Positions 1 to 7,305 of a DNA stretch of 17,733 bases are shown one piece after another (within the stretch, counting starts at the first letter, position 1; each line of letters opens with the position of its first letter). Position numbers and translations under genes: made by a program. The notes below the pieces were generated by a model. The model made no database searches. It saw only the letters and a list, made by a program, of their open reading frames with translations, and was not told the DNA's origin. Source of the DNA: CAYINU01 sp964364855 (GTDB lineage Bacteria > Margulisbacteria > Marinamargulisbacteria > CAYINU01); contig CAYINU010000035.1 of the NCBI GenBank assembly GCA_964364855.1, positions 1-17,733 of the forward strand. Reading direction: 5' to 3'.

Positions 1-448
1 AAACTTCTGCCGCCCGGATACCCTCCCAGGTCGCCGCAATTTTAATCAGAATGCGCTCGGCCGGTACACCGGCTTCCTGGTATAAGTCAATGATGTGCTT
101 TGCTTTTTCAATCGTAGCGTGTGTATCAAACGAGAGACGGGCATCGACCTCTGTCGACACGTAACGCGGCACATACTTTAAGATCTCATATCCAAACAGC
201 ACGCTGAGTTTGTCCAATGCGGCACTTAACGGGTCGGCCGCGGCTCCTTTTGATTGTTTTCCATAAGCAATGGCTGCCTTCACCAAGTGGTGGTAAGCCG
301 GCATTTGCGCAGCTGCCAAAATCAAGCTGGGATTGGTGGTGGCGTCGGTGGGTTGGTAGGCTTTAATGGATTCAAAATCACCGGTATCGGCGACAACGGT
401 GGTCATTTTTCGTAGCGCGTCTAGACCATTTAGGGTGGGGGTACTCAT
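1..448 (-). CDS. tal: Transaldolase, N-terminal part (cut by window edge)
   Basis: This is the first 149 residues of a transaldolase of the long TalA/TalB type, which moves a dihydroxyacetone unit between sugar phosphates in the non-oxidative pentose phosphate pathway in the cytosol. I translated it by hand from the ATG at 448. Visible landmarks are VVADTGDF (residues 18-25, with the conserved Asp21), TDATTNPSLI (34-43), VSTEVDARLSFDT (97-109) and ILIKIAATWEGI (133-144). Lys136 in the last motif is the Schiff-base lysine of the family (Lys132 in E. coli TalB). The C-terminal barrel half lies outside the window. There is no Shine-Dalgarno in front of the ATG; instead a good promoter -10 ends six bases upstream, so the message may be leaderless. 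Family assignment is secure; whether it corresponds to talA or talB cannot be told. Confidence 0.95.
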   Translation of the reverse strand, partial: MSTPTLNGLDALRKMTTVVADTGDFESIKAYQPTDATTNPSLILAAAQMPAYHHLVKAAIAYGKQSKGAAADPLSAALDKLSVLFGYEILKYVPRYVSTEVDARLSFDTHATIEKAKHIIDLYQEAGVPAERILIKIAATWEGIRAAEV

Positions 449-454
449 GGCCCT

Positions 455-483
455 ACTATATCGAATGCCCCCCGTTTTCTCAA
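455..483 (-). promoter_or_regulatory. Sigma70-type promoter of the transaldolase gene, probably leaderless
   Basis: Read on the minus strand, TTGAGA (483-478, five of six consensus bases) is followed after exactly 17 bases by TATAGT (460-455, five of six). A start six to seven bases beyond the -10 falls at about 449-448, and the A of the transaldolase ATG is base 448. The transcript would therefore have essentially no 5' leader, which fits the absence of a Shine-Dalgarno. The elements and spacing are directly visible; use as a promoter is inferred. Confidence 0.6.
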
Positions 484-532
484 TCTTGAAAGGTGCCTTC
501 GTCAAGACAAAACGCGCTCTTTTTGTCGTGGC

Positions 533-2131
533 CTAGGCTGTGGCTTCAACCCACCGTCCAATATTGCGCTCTTCCGAGTCAAATTCCACCCCAATGAGGG
601 TAACTTTCTTGGCCACTGAAGGGTCTGCGTGGATCAGGTGGCCATATTTCTGTGCGTAGCCTTTGCTCTGGATCTGCGCCAGAGCCCCTTCTGCTGTTCC
701 TTGTAACTTGAACTCGAAAATATAGATTTCTTTCTCTGTCTCTAGCACTGCGTCTATCCGCCCCTTGCTCGTCGTAACCTCCGCCTGGATCCGCATCCCC
801 ATGAGCGTGAATATCAAATAGAAAATCGTCTGGTAGTATTTTTCGTTCTTTAGCTGGATCGTGTACGGAATATTTGCAAAAAAGATGCGGAGGGTATCGA
901 AAAACATTTCCAGGTCCTCTTTTTTGAGGGCTTTGATCATCCGAACCACGTAGGCTTCCGACAATCCTTGCTCCACCACCGCATATCGCGATACCAGCGC
1001 TTCCGTAAATGCACGCTTCACTTCCTCGTTCGGGTAGCCTAACGTGAACAGATTATCCGCTTTGTTGTAGTCCAGTATTGTGAGGTACCCCGTTTGGAAC
1101 AGCAGGGCTAGGACCGACAGCATGTCGAGCTCATACGTCGAAAAAGTGGTTTCAGTAACGGTGACGTTGGCCAAGCCCTGAACGTCATATTGTTGTGCCA
1201 AGATCAAGTCCACCAAAAATTTGGGGGTTCCTGTCTCGAACCAATGTGCCTTGAAGTCCTTCTGCTGAAACAGCAGCAATGTCGAAAACGGGTTGTACAC
1301 TTTCTCGTTCGTCTTCGAGAACCGATATCCGTTGTACCAGTGTTTGATCTTTTCCAAAGTCTTGGGAACTGTTGCCTGTTCTTCTTGGGCCAACGCTTCG
1401 ATATGTTCTTTGAAATTAAACTCCAATTCCTCTTGCGTATACCCCAACATCCCCGCATATCGCGCGTCCATCGTTAAATCCTGTAAATTGTTCAGTCCCG
1501 AAAACACCGACACCTTCGAAAACTTGCTCACCCCCGTCAGAAATACAAACCGCATATGCGCATCTTCTGCCTTCAGTGTCGTGTAAAACTCCCGTAACAC
1601 ATCCCGATTATCCTCCGCTTTCTTCACATCCGTAATGTGCCGGATGATGGGCGCGTCATATTCGTCCACCAACACAACCACCCGGTTTTGAGTTTTGGCA
1701 GCAACGTTTTGGATAAGTTGCGCAAATTGCTGTCCCACCGTGCGCTCAGGGTCCACCTCCACCCCATACTGCTTGGCCAGATCCTTTACCCGAAACCCGA
1801 TACTCTTAGCCAGTTGCGGCCCATCTTCTTTGCCGATGTTAGACAAATCAAATCGCAACACCGGAAACGGTTGCCAATCATAGTCCGCATCGTCGATCCA
1901 CAACCCCTTGAACAAATCCCGTCGCCCCGAAAAAAGCGCATCCAAGGTCGAGATCGTCAGGCTCTTCCCAAACCGGCGAGGGCGGGACAAGAAAAATTTG
2001 GGGCCTGATGCTGTCGGACTTTCGGACCCCACCATCGCCATGTCATATATGTGTTGCGTCTTGTCCACGTAGACGTAGTTGCCTGTGACGATCCCCTCAA
2101 ACGTTTGTGTCCCGATGGGTAGTGCTTTCAT
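533..2131 (-). CDS. AAA-ATPase-like / PD-(D/E)XK nuclease-like protein
   Basis: This 532-residue protein belongs to the widespread AAA-ATPase-like family (Pfam AAA-ATPase_like plus the PD-(D/E)XK nuclease-like domain once called DUF1703). The N-terminus MKALPIGTQTFEGI and YVDKT (21-25) are typical. The P-loop is RPRRFGKS (50-57) and Walker B is VVVLVDEYDAP (151-161). A C-terminal nuclease-like core shows Asp460 (GRID) and Glu473-Phe-Lys475 (EFK), matching the D...ExK pattern. The length is usual for the family and I see no break. The cellular role of these proteins is not established; they occur in many copies in some genomes and behave as accessory genes. A short GGGG stretch lies just before the ATG. 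Downstream and divergent is the transaldolase start; upstream is a gene-poor gap and an orphan gene, so the block may be an acquired insertion. Domain calls are firm, biological role unknown. Confidence 0.9.
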   Translation of the reverse strand: MKALPIGTQTFEGIVTGNYVYVDKTQHIYDMAMVGSESPTASGPKFFLSRPRRFGKSLTISTLDALFSGRRDLFKGLWIDDADYDWQPFPVLRFDLSNIGKEDGPQLAKSIGFRVKDLAKQYGVEVDPERTVGQQFAQLIQNVAAKTQNRVVVLVDEYDAPIIRHITDVKKAEDNRDVLREFYTTLKAEDAHMRFVFLTGVSKFSKVSVFSGLNNLQDLTMDARYAGMLGYTQEELEFNFKEHIEALAQEEQATVPKTLEKIKHWYNGYRFSKTNEKVYNPFSTLLLFQQKDFKAHWFETGTPKFLVDLILAQQYDVQGLANVTVTETTFSTYELDMLSVLALLFQTGYLTILDYNKADNLFTLGYPNEEVKRAFTEALVSRYAVVEQGLSEAYVVRMIKALKKEDLEMFFDTLRIFFANIPYTIQLKNEKYYQTIFYLIFTLMGMRIQAEVTTSKGRIDAVLETEKEIYIFEFKLQGTAEGALAQIQSKGYAQKYGHLIHADPSVAKKVTLIGVEFDSEERNIGRWVEATA

Positions 2132-2222
2132 ATCCCCATTACTCTACCATTTGCCCCTCCCCCACGTCCAAGTTCCCAGGTCAAGGTGCCGATTGGGATA
2201 TCTTTATCCGCTTTTCCGCTCA

Positions 2223-2246
2223 CCCTCCAGGGGGATTTGTTTTTTT
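2223..2246 (+). terminator. Weak terminator-like hairpin with T run
   Basis: CCCTCCAGGGGG can fold into a stem of only three G-C pairs with a four-base loop, and the T-rich stretch ATTTGTTTTTTT follows. The T run is convincing but the stem is short, and no plus-strand gene ends just upstream, so this is a tentative call. Confidence 0.2.
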
Positions 2247-2331
2247 AGCCCGTCTTACGCCGCTTTTTCTATCTTTTCCTTGGAGCTGCACGGCAGCGAC
2301 CACGAAGTGCAATCAAATCAAGGAGGTGAGG

Positions 2332-2394
2332 ATGAGTGTTAGGTCAGTTCTGGAGGCTTTTAATAGGATTCCAATTATTTTGAACAGAATCTAA
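2332..2394 (+). CDS. 20-residue ORF with strong Shine-Dalgarno (leader peptide or gene remnant)
   Basis: The ORF MSVRSVLEAFNRIPIILNRI is preceded by AAGGAGGTGAGG, one of the best ribosome binding sites in the window. AGGAGGTGA at 2321-2329 lies two bases before the ATG, with the GGAGG core seven bases away. It ends in TAA 44 bases before the GTG proposed for the next gene and is in a different frame from it. It could be a true small protein, a leader peptide, or the 5' remnant of a gene whose body was replaced by the A/T-rich orphan gene. I do not recognise the peptide. The ribosome site is seen; expression is inferred. Confidence 0.35.
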   Translation: MSVRSVLEAFNRIPIILNRI

Positions 2395-2396
2395 GA

Positions 2397-2426
2397 TTGA
2401 CGAAGATCGATTAGGCAAACTAAATT
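2397..2426 (+). promoter_or_regulatory. Possible promoter of the orphan gene at 2439
   Basis: TTGACG (2397-2402, five of six) and TAAATT (2421-2426, four of six) are separated by 18 bases. Transcription would begin at about 2433, only about six bases before the GTG used by the orphan gene, which has no Shine-Dalgarno. The surroundings are A/T-rich, where chance matches are common, so confidence is low. Confidence 0.25.
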
Positions 2427-2438
2427 AAACTTAATATT

Positions 2439-3068
2439 GTGAAAAAGCTAATATCTTTTCAAGAAGCTGTTCCTCACTTCGAAATAATTCCAATGGTTAA
2501 TAAAACCCCATCTGGAGAACGCGCTTTTTCCTATAATTCTGGTTACCATAGAGCTGGTCTCATAAATAGGGAAGCGGTCTCAGAAATGACTCAGGCAAGG
2601 CATTCTGAGCAGGGCAACCGGAGCATAGCAGCGCTATGTGAGGATTGGCATGCGAGGAATAACGCTGCATCTAGTATCCCATATGATAAGTTTAGGGATG
2701 CTGTGGGTGATATATCAACGCACGGTTGGAAGTTAACAAATAAAGATAGGTCTATAAGAGTGTGGGAAATTTGCAGCACTGGCCGATGGGACTTTCATTT
2801 ATCAGCCTGCCTGAATCCTACAGGACAGCATATGCATAAATTCCATTTTACGCTTAGAGATAAGTCTGTCGGAAAAGGACGATCTGGATTTGCCTGGTAC
2901 GAAATTGAAGGGCATAACAAAACCGCAACTTTAAAAGAAAGGTCAGACGCTGGAGAAGTAGACGTATTTACCGATAATGCTTTGGACCAAGGAGTTAAAA
3001 AAGAGGTAGATAGGATCCCTTCTTATGCTCAGGAATTCTTTAAGAAGGCTTTGTCTTTTATCAAATGA
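2439..3068 (+). CDS. Orphan protein of unknown function, A/T-rich gene
   Basis: The product is 209 residues and I do not recognise its family. It has no signal peptide or membrane segment and looks like a soluble, charged protein rich in aromatic and basic residues. A central stretch has alternating aromatic/polar patterns (GWKLTNKD at 96-103, VWEICSTGRWDFHLSACL at 107-124, HMHKFHFTLRDK at 130-141). The end is helical and Lys-rich (SYAQEFFKKALSFIK). The start is the GTG at 2439, the first start after an in-frame stop at 2421; the ATG at 2493 is an alternative, and neither has a Shine-Dalgarno. The gene is clearly richer in A and T than its neighbours, suggesting transfer from elsewhere. It stands alone between an AAA-ATPase-like gene and the antiporter operon. 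Its length and intact frame support a real gene; no function is proposed. Confidence 0.65.
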   Translation: MKKLISFQEAVPHFEIIPMVNKTPSGERAFSYNSGYHRAGLINREAVSEMTQARHSEQGNRSIAALCEDWHARNNAASSIPYDKFRDAVGDISTHGWKLTNKDRSIRVWEICSTGRWDFHLSACLNPTGQHMHKFHFTLRDKSVGKGRSGFAWYEIEGHNKTATLKERSDAGEVDVFTDNALDQGVKKEVDRIPSYAQEFFKKALSFIK

Positions 3069-3206
3069 GCTTGTCCCCATCGTTTATACCACGAAGGGTG
3101 GATTTAGAACTTGCAGTCAAATAGGATCTCATCACACCTGAAAATTGCATCTTAACCACGCCCCTTAATTTTTGTTTGGTCGGGAGACTTTTCTAAAAAA
3201 AAATGG

Positions 3207-3230
3207 TATAAATGGCAACTCGCCGGGAGA
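3207..3230 (+). promoter_or_regulatory. -10-like element and Shine-Dalgarno for the antiporter operon
   Basis: TATAAA at 3207-3212 resembles a -10 element but I find no good -35 at 16-18 bases. GGGAGA at 3225-3230 lies 10 bases before the ATG at 3241 and is a plausible ribosome binding site that selects this start over the TTG at 3172. Between them an eight-codon ORF (ATG at 3212, TGA at 3236-3238) ends two bases before the antiporter ATG. Confidence 0.35.
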
Positions 3231-3240
3231 ACACTTGAAC

Positions 3241-4437
3241 ATGCTTGAAACCGTGTTTGATTCTGCATTGCCGGCAGATATTGCCTGGCCTGCTGTCTTA
3301 TTTTTTGCCTGGGTCGCGGGAGAGTTCGTACATCGGGCTACCCGGCTACCCCGTATTTGTACCTATGCGGTCATCGGGTTTTTGACCGGATTTAGCCAAT
3401 TCGGGCTGTTGCCAAAAAGCGACGCGCCCACCATGACATTATTGGCCACCTTGGCCTTTGGGCTTATCCTGTTTGAATTCGGATACCGGATCAATTTACG
3501 GTGGTTGCTGGTTAACCGCTGGATCGGTGTCACATCGGTATTGGAAGCCATGGGCACTTTTGCGGTGACCCTTGGTATCGCACGACTATTTGGCATGCCG
3601 TTTATGCTGTCACTGCTGCTGGCGGCGTTGTGCATGTCCACATCCCCTGCCGCACTCATGCGCGTGGTGAACGAGGAACATAGTGCCGGTCAAGTGACGG
3701 AACGGGCCCTGCATCTGTCTGCGTTTAACTGCATCCTGGGCGTTTTGATGTTTAAAATCGTGATGGGATTTTGGATATTTCAGACATTTGGCAGTCTGGG
3801 ATTCGCGTTTTGGAACAGCCTGGTATTGTTGGCGGTGTCTTCCGGACTGGGCATCCTGTTCGGACTTGGGGTTCCCGGCCTGCTCCGTTTGCAAGGGCGA
3901 ATCGGGCAAGATTCGACGGTAGCTTTTGGGATTGCAGTCGCGCTGTTGGTCATCCTCACCCAGTCTTTCAAGCTATCTGCCATTATCGCTGCCCTCGTCT
4001 TCGGCATTACGGCGCGTCATCGTCGAATCGTTTTTAACCGGACGCAAAAAAATTTCGGAACCCTGGGCGATTTTTTGACGCTTTTTCTGTTTGTGTATGT
4101 CGCCTCGTCATTGGAATGGCGAAACGCCATCTGGGGCGTCGGATTGGCCATCACCCTGATCACAGCAAGGTTTGTGGTCAAAACCGGCATCATCACGTTG
4201 CTGTCGGGCGTTAGTGGAATGAACTGGAAGAAAGGCGTTTATACCGGGATGGCCCTCACACCAATGTCGGTATTTGCCATTCTTCTACTTGGTCATACCC
4301 GAAGCTTGGGAATCAATCTGATCGATGACCTGATGCCATTGACCGCGATGACGCTCATCTTGGAAATTGCAGGTCCCATTCTGACTCAAAAAGCCTTGGT
4401 GTTAGCAAACGAAGCCCGGCACAGAGAAGAGGTGTAG
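3241..4437 (+). CDS. Kef-like cation/proton antiporter, membrane domain only
   Basis: This 398-residue integral inner-membrane protein fits the CPA2/KefB-KefC type Na+/H+ or K+/H+ exchanger domain. It has about 11-12 hydrophobic segments, beginning with IAWPAVLFFAWVAGEFV and RICTYAVIGFLTGF, then LATLAFGLILFEFGY and MSLLLAAL-type helices, and ending with LTAMTLILEIAGPIL. It stops right after the transport domain: the cytosolic nucleotide-binding RCK/TrkA-N domain of KefB/KefC is absent, as in many shorter family members. I start at the ATG at 3241 because it has a Shine-Dalgarno and gives a normal N-terminus; a longer frame opens with TTG at 3172. The stop is three bases before the ybdK-like ATG, so the two genes are almost certainly one operon. 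KefB/KefC of E. coli are gated by glutathione and its adducts, which makes the ligase neighbour suggestive. The ion transported is unknown. Confidence 0.88.
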   Translation: MLETVFDSALPADIAWPAVLFFAWVAGEFVHRATRLPRICTYAVIGFLTGFSQFGLLPKSDAPTMTLLATLAFGLILFEFGYRINLRWLLVNRWIGVTSVLEAMGTFAVTLGIARLFGMPFMLSLLLAALCMSTSPAALMRVVNEEHSAGQVTERALHLSAFNCILGVLMFKIVMGFWIFQTFGSLGFAFWNSLVLLAVSSGLGILFGLGVPGLLRLQGRIGQDSTVAFGIAVALLVILTQSFKLSAIIAALVFGITARHRRIVFNRTQKNFGTLGDFLTLFLFVYVASSLEWRNAIWGVGLAITLITARFVVKTGIITLLSGVSGMNWKKGVYTGMALTPMSVFAILLLGHTRSLGINLIDDLMPLTAMTLILEIAGPILTQKALVLANEARHREEV

Positions 4438-4440
4438 CCC

Positions 4441-5574
4441 ATGCCATTGCCTCCCTTTCAACCTTCGGAACCGCTGACGATGGGCGTCGAGCTGGAGCTC
4501 CAATTGGTCAGCTTAAGCGATTTTGATCTGGTCGTATCTAGTACCGACATCTTGCATCTGGCTGACCAACGGTCCTTTCCCGGCGGCATTGCGCCCGAAC
4601 TCACCGAAAGCATGATCGAAATCACCACGGGGATTCACACGCGCTACCCCAGCCTGTTGGAACAGCTCACTGATATGCGGGATGCGTTGGTGCGTGCCGG
4701 AGACACATTAAATGTGGGAGTATCCGGTGGAGGAACCCACCCGTTTCAAAGTTGGTCTGACCGCAAGTTGTATGCCGCTCCCAGATTTAAAGAAGTCTCG
4801 GCCCTATACGGATACCTGGCCAAACAATTTACCGTTTTCGGTCAACACGTCCACATCGGTTGCGAGTCAGGAGATATGGCACTTTTTCTGTTGCATTCTC
4901 TGAGTCGCTACGTCCCCCACTTTATTGCCCTGTCCGCTTCCTCTCCCTACGTTCAAGGCATCGATACCCTGTACAGCTCGGCACGCCTGAACTCGGTATT
5001 CTCGTTTCCGCTGAGCGGCAGAGCTCCCTTTATCTTACAGTGGCACACGTTCGAAACGGATTTTTTTAAAAAAATGGAACACACCGGCGTGGTTAAAACC
5101 ATGAAAGACTTCTACTGGGACATTCGTCCAAAACCGGAGTTCGGAACGATAGAGCTCAGAGTATGTGATACGCCACTTACCGTGGAAAAAGCAGCTGCCA
5201 TTGCGGCTTATCTTCAACTACTCTGCCAATACCTGCTTGAAAAAAACGCACCTCCCCCAAACGAAGATGATAACCTGGTGTATAACTACAACCGATTCCA
5301 GGCCTGTCGGTTCGGCCTTGATGGGTTAATTGTCCATCCCCAAACCCATGACATTCTCTCGCTCCGTGAGGACATCCTGACGACGCTTCGTCATTTGGAG
5401 CCATACGCCGGCGGGAGAAAATGCCAAGACGCATTGGATTTGCTTTATCAATCCACTTACCTGGGCAACGATGCTGCCTACCTGCGCCAAGCATACACCG
5501 ACAGCGGAAGCATAGAGGGCATGGTAGAAGCCGCCATTCAGCAGTTTAGGCAAAGCACTGCCACGCCGTCGTAG
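4441..5574 (+). CDS. ybdK: YbdK/GCS2-type carboxylate-amine ligase (weak glutamate-cysteine ligase family)
   Basis: The 377-residue product matches the GCS2 family, whose E. coli member YbdK is an ATP-dependent carboxylate-amine ligase with weak glutamate-cysteine ligase activity. Family landmarks are MGVELELQLV (14-23), PELTESMIEITTG (near 57-69), GGGTHPFQ (98-105), a VFGQHVHIG stretch (near 132-140), SSPYVQGIDTLYSSAR (near 168-183), and FGTIELRVCDTP (near 234-245). Length is normal for the family. An AGAGGTG ribosome site overlaps the end of the antiporter gene, and the ATG follows that stop by three bases. The 3' end overlaps the convergent nadE end by 29 bases. Pairing with a Kef-like antiporter suggests a role in thiol/redox or osmotic control, but the true substrate is not known and some relatives make other gamma-glutamyl or amide bonds. 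Confidence 0.9.
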   Translation: MPLPPFQPSEPLTMGVELELQLVSLSDFDLVVSSTDILHLADQRSFPGGIAPELTESMIEITTGIHTRYPSLLEQLTDMRDALVRAGDTLNVGVSGGGTHPFQSWSDRKLYAAPRFKEVSALYGYLAKQFTVFGQHVHIGCESGDMALFLLHSLSRYVPHFIALSASSPYVQGIDTLYSSARLNSVFSFPLSGRAPFILQWHTFETDFFKKMEHTGVVKTMKDFYWDIRPKPEFGTIELRVCDTPLTVEKAAAIAAYLQLLCQYLLEKNAPPPNEDDNLVYNYNRFQACRFGLDGLIVHPQTHDILSLREDILTTLRHLEPYAGGRKCQDALDLLYQSTYLGNDAAYLRQAYTDSGSIEGMVEAAIQQFRQSTATPS

Positions 5575-7147
5575 CCAAAAACCGCCGCCCCATCCCAAAC
5601 GCCTTTGGAGTGACTTTGAGAATCGGTGGGGATTGGAGGCGCTTGTATTCGTTTTGGTAGAGCTTGCGAATCACCCACTCTACGGTTTCACGGGGGTACC
5701 CGAGCTCCGTAATCTCATCGAGGGACAGGATATCCTCAATGTAGGCCTTTAATATGCCATCCAATACGCGGTATGGGGGCAGGCTATCTTCGTCCTTTTG
5801 TCCGGGGCGCAGCTCGGCCGTCGGCGGACGGCTGATGATGGATTTGGGAATGAGGGTACGGGTCTGGTTAATAAATTGCGCAAGCTGATAGACGCGTGTT
5901 TTGAACAAATCACCGATGACGGCCAATGCCCCCGCCATGTCCCCATACAAGGTGCAGTATCCCATGGCCAATTCACTTTTGTTGCCGGTGGTCAGGATGA
6001 GCCGGTTTTGGGCATTGGATAAGGCCATTAAAAAATGGCCCCGGATACGGGCCTGGAGGTTCTCTTCCACAATGCCGGGGACATCGGGGAGGACTTTTTG
6101 TAAGGTGGCAAGTCCTGCGGCAAAGGCTTCTGCGATCGGAATGGTCATCGTCTGTATTCCCAGATTTTGGGCCAGTTCCTGCGCATCGGCATTGCTTTGA
6201 TCGGAGGTATAGGGGGATGGCATTAAAACTCCCAATACGTTACTGCTCCCCAGCGCCGCGCAAGCCAGGACCGCGACCACGGCAGAATCAATGCCGCCGG
6301 AAAGGCCTAGGGCTACCTGCGAAAACCCGCTTTTGTTGACATAATCCCGAATGCCCAACACCAATCCTTCGTACACACCGGCATCGGGATGCTGACTGAC
6401 GAAATCGTGAAAACGGGGCGACGCCAAATCCACCAATTGCACCCGCTCCTTGAAGCTGGGAAGTTCGGCGATGAAACGGCCGCTGGGATGGACCACCATG
6501 CTATGGCCGTCAAAGATCAACTGATCCTGTCCGCCGATCTGATTGACAAACACGACGGGGCAGCGGGTAAGGGCCGCAACTTGCGAAAAGACATCATAGC
6601 GGAGTTTGTCCTTGCCCATATAAAACGGAGACGCAGACAAGTTCAGCAAGACGGAGATCCCCTTCCCCGCCAATGATTCCGCCGGTCCGGGCTGCCACAG
6701 ATCTTCGCACACCGTGATGCCGATACGGATGCCCTTGAATTCCCAGACCTCCAACTGTTCGCCGGATTTGAAATGGCGCCGTTCTTCGAACACGTCGGCA
6801 TGCGGAAGGTGAATTTTGTGGTGAACAAATACCCTTTCCCCATCCAGCAGCACGACGGCCGCATTTTTTAATCCTTCCGGAGAGGGTAATGGCGTGCCCA
6901 ACACCACCGCCATCCCTTTAAAGCGCGCCGTGTAAGCAACGATATCGTCTAGCATGTGTTGACATACGATCCTAAAATCGGGACGGTCTAGCAAGTCTCT
7001 CGGTGGGTAGCCACAAATCGCCAGCTCCGAAAAGACAACCATATCGGCCTGGGCTGCAGCCGCTTTTTGAATGGCGGACTTGATTTTGGTGCCATTACCT
7101 GCCAAATCCCCTACTCTGTAATTGAGTTGAGCGAGTGCGATTTTCAA
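5546..7147 (-). CDS. nadE: Glutamine-dependent NAD+ synthetase
   Basis: The 533-residue enzyme makes NAD+ from nicotinic acid adenine dinucleotide, ATP and glutamine, the last step of NAD synthesis in the cytosol. It is the two-domain form. The N-terminal nitrilase-type glutaminase has the triad Glu41 (FSELAICGYPPRDLL), Lys111 (HHKIHLP) and Cys147 (VCEDLW). The C-terminal synthetase has the P-loop LSGGIDS (282-288), TTGNKSELAMGY, GDMAGALAVIGDLFKT, and an end near PKAFGMGRR. The frame opens with TTG at 7147, which overlaps the stop of the preceding small gene as TTGA; no good Shine-Dalgarno is seen, so translation probably depends on coupling. The last dozen residues (FLATTAWQCFA), part of them encoded antisense to the end of ybdK, differ from the usual ending. 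nadE is the third gene of a toxin-antitoxin-nadE transcript. Confidence 0.95.
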   Translation of the reverse strand: MKIALAQLNYRVGDLAGNGTKIKSAIQKAAAAQADMVVFSELAICGYPPRDLLDRPDFRIVCQHMLDDIVAYTARFKGMAVVLGTPLPSPEGLKNAAVVLLDGERVFVHHKIHLPHADVFEERRHFKSGEQLEVWEFKGIRIGITVCEDLWQPGPAESLAGKGISVLLNLSASPFYMGKDKLRYDVFSQVAALTRCPVVFVNQIGGQDQLIFDGHSMVVHPSGRFIAELPSFKERVQLVDLASPRFHDFVSQHPDAGVYEGLVLGIRDYVNKSGFSQVALGLSGGIDSAVVAVLACAALGSSNVLGVLMPSPYTSDQSNADAQELAQNLGIQTMTIPIAEAFAAGLATLQKVLPDVPGIVEENLQARIRGHFLMALSNAQNRLILTTGNKSELAMGYCTLYGDMAGALAVIGDLFKTRVYQLAQFINQTRTLIPKSIISRPPTAELRPGQKDEDSLPPYRVLDGILKAYIEDILSLDEITELGYPRETVEWVIRKLYQNEYKRLQSPPILKVTPKAFGMGRRFLATTAWQCFA

Positions 7148-7305
7148 TGCGGCCTGATTTTTAACTTAGAAGGTTTTCCTAAATTCGACCGGATAGCTAC
7201 TACGTAATCAGTCAATGACTTGTTACCATACAGGTTAAATAATTCCTCTTGGATTTTGTGTTTCATTTCCACGCAGTTGAATTGATTTTTTTTAACTGTT
7301 TTCAT
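7144..7305 (-). CDS. 53-residue putative antitoxin of the adjacent PIN toxin
   Basis: This short gene encodes a 53-residue, Lys-rich protein beginning MKTVKKNQFNCVEMKHKIQ. Its FNCVEMKxKIQEEL start resembles, from memory, small proteins often encoded next to PIN proteins of the type found here, which are thought to be antitoxins. It begins at the ATG at 7305, inside the last codons of the PIN gene (14-base overlap), and has GGAGG at 7319-7315, nine bases upstream, a very good ribosome site. Its TGA (7146-7144) overlaps the TTG start of nadE. The tight overlaps on both sides and the strong ribosome site argue for a real gene. A strong antitoxin ribosome site after a toxin with none would favour excess antitoxin. 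The antitoxin role is inferred. Confidence 0.7.
   Translation of the reverse strand: MKTVKKNQFNCVEMKHKIQEELFNLYGNKSLTDYVVAIRSNLGKPSKLKIRPH

Larger units (their letters stand above)
2132..2438. other. 307-bp gap between divergent accessory genes
   Basis: The gap separates the AAA-ATPase-like gene (-) from the orphan gene at 2439 (+). It holds a C-rich stretch, a weak CCC/GGG hairpin with a following T run at about 2223-2246, and a 20-codon ORF preceded by a very strong Shine-Dalgarno (2332-2394). The right half is much richer in A and T than the left. I see no RNA gene or recognisable mobile-element end. Confidence 0.5.

Noticed and set aside
2079..2394. Longer reading of the 20-codon ORF as an 87-95 residue protein
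   Set aside because: The upstream part overlaps the AAA-ATPase-like gene start, has low-complexity Ser/Pro/Phe content, and the strong ribosome site selects the ATG at 2332.
3172..3240. Extended antiporter N-terminus starting at TTG 3172
   Set aside because: The added 23 residues are hydrophilic and unlike the family, and the ATG at 3241 has a proper Shine-Dalgarno.
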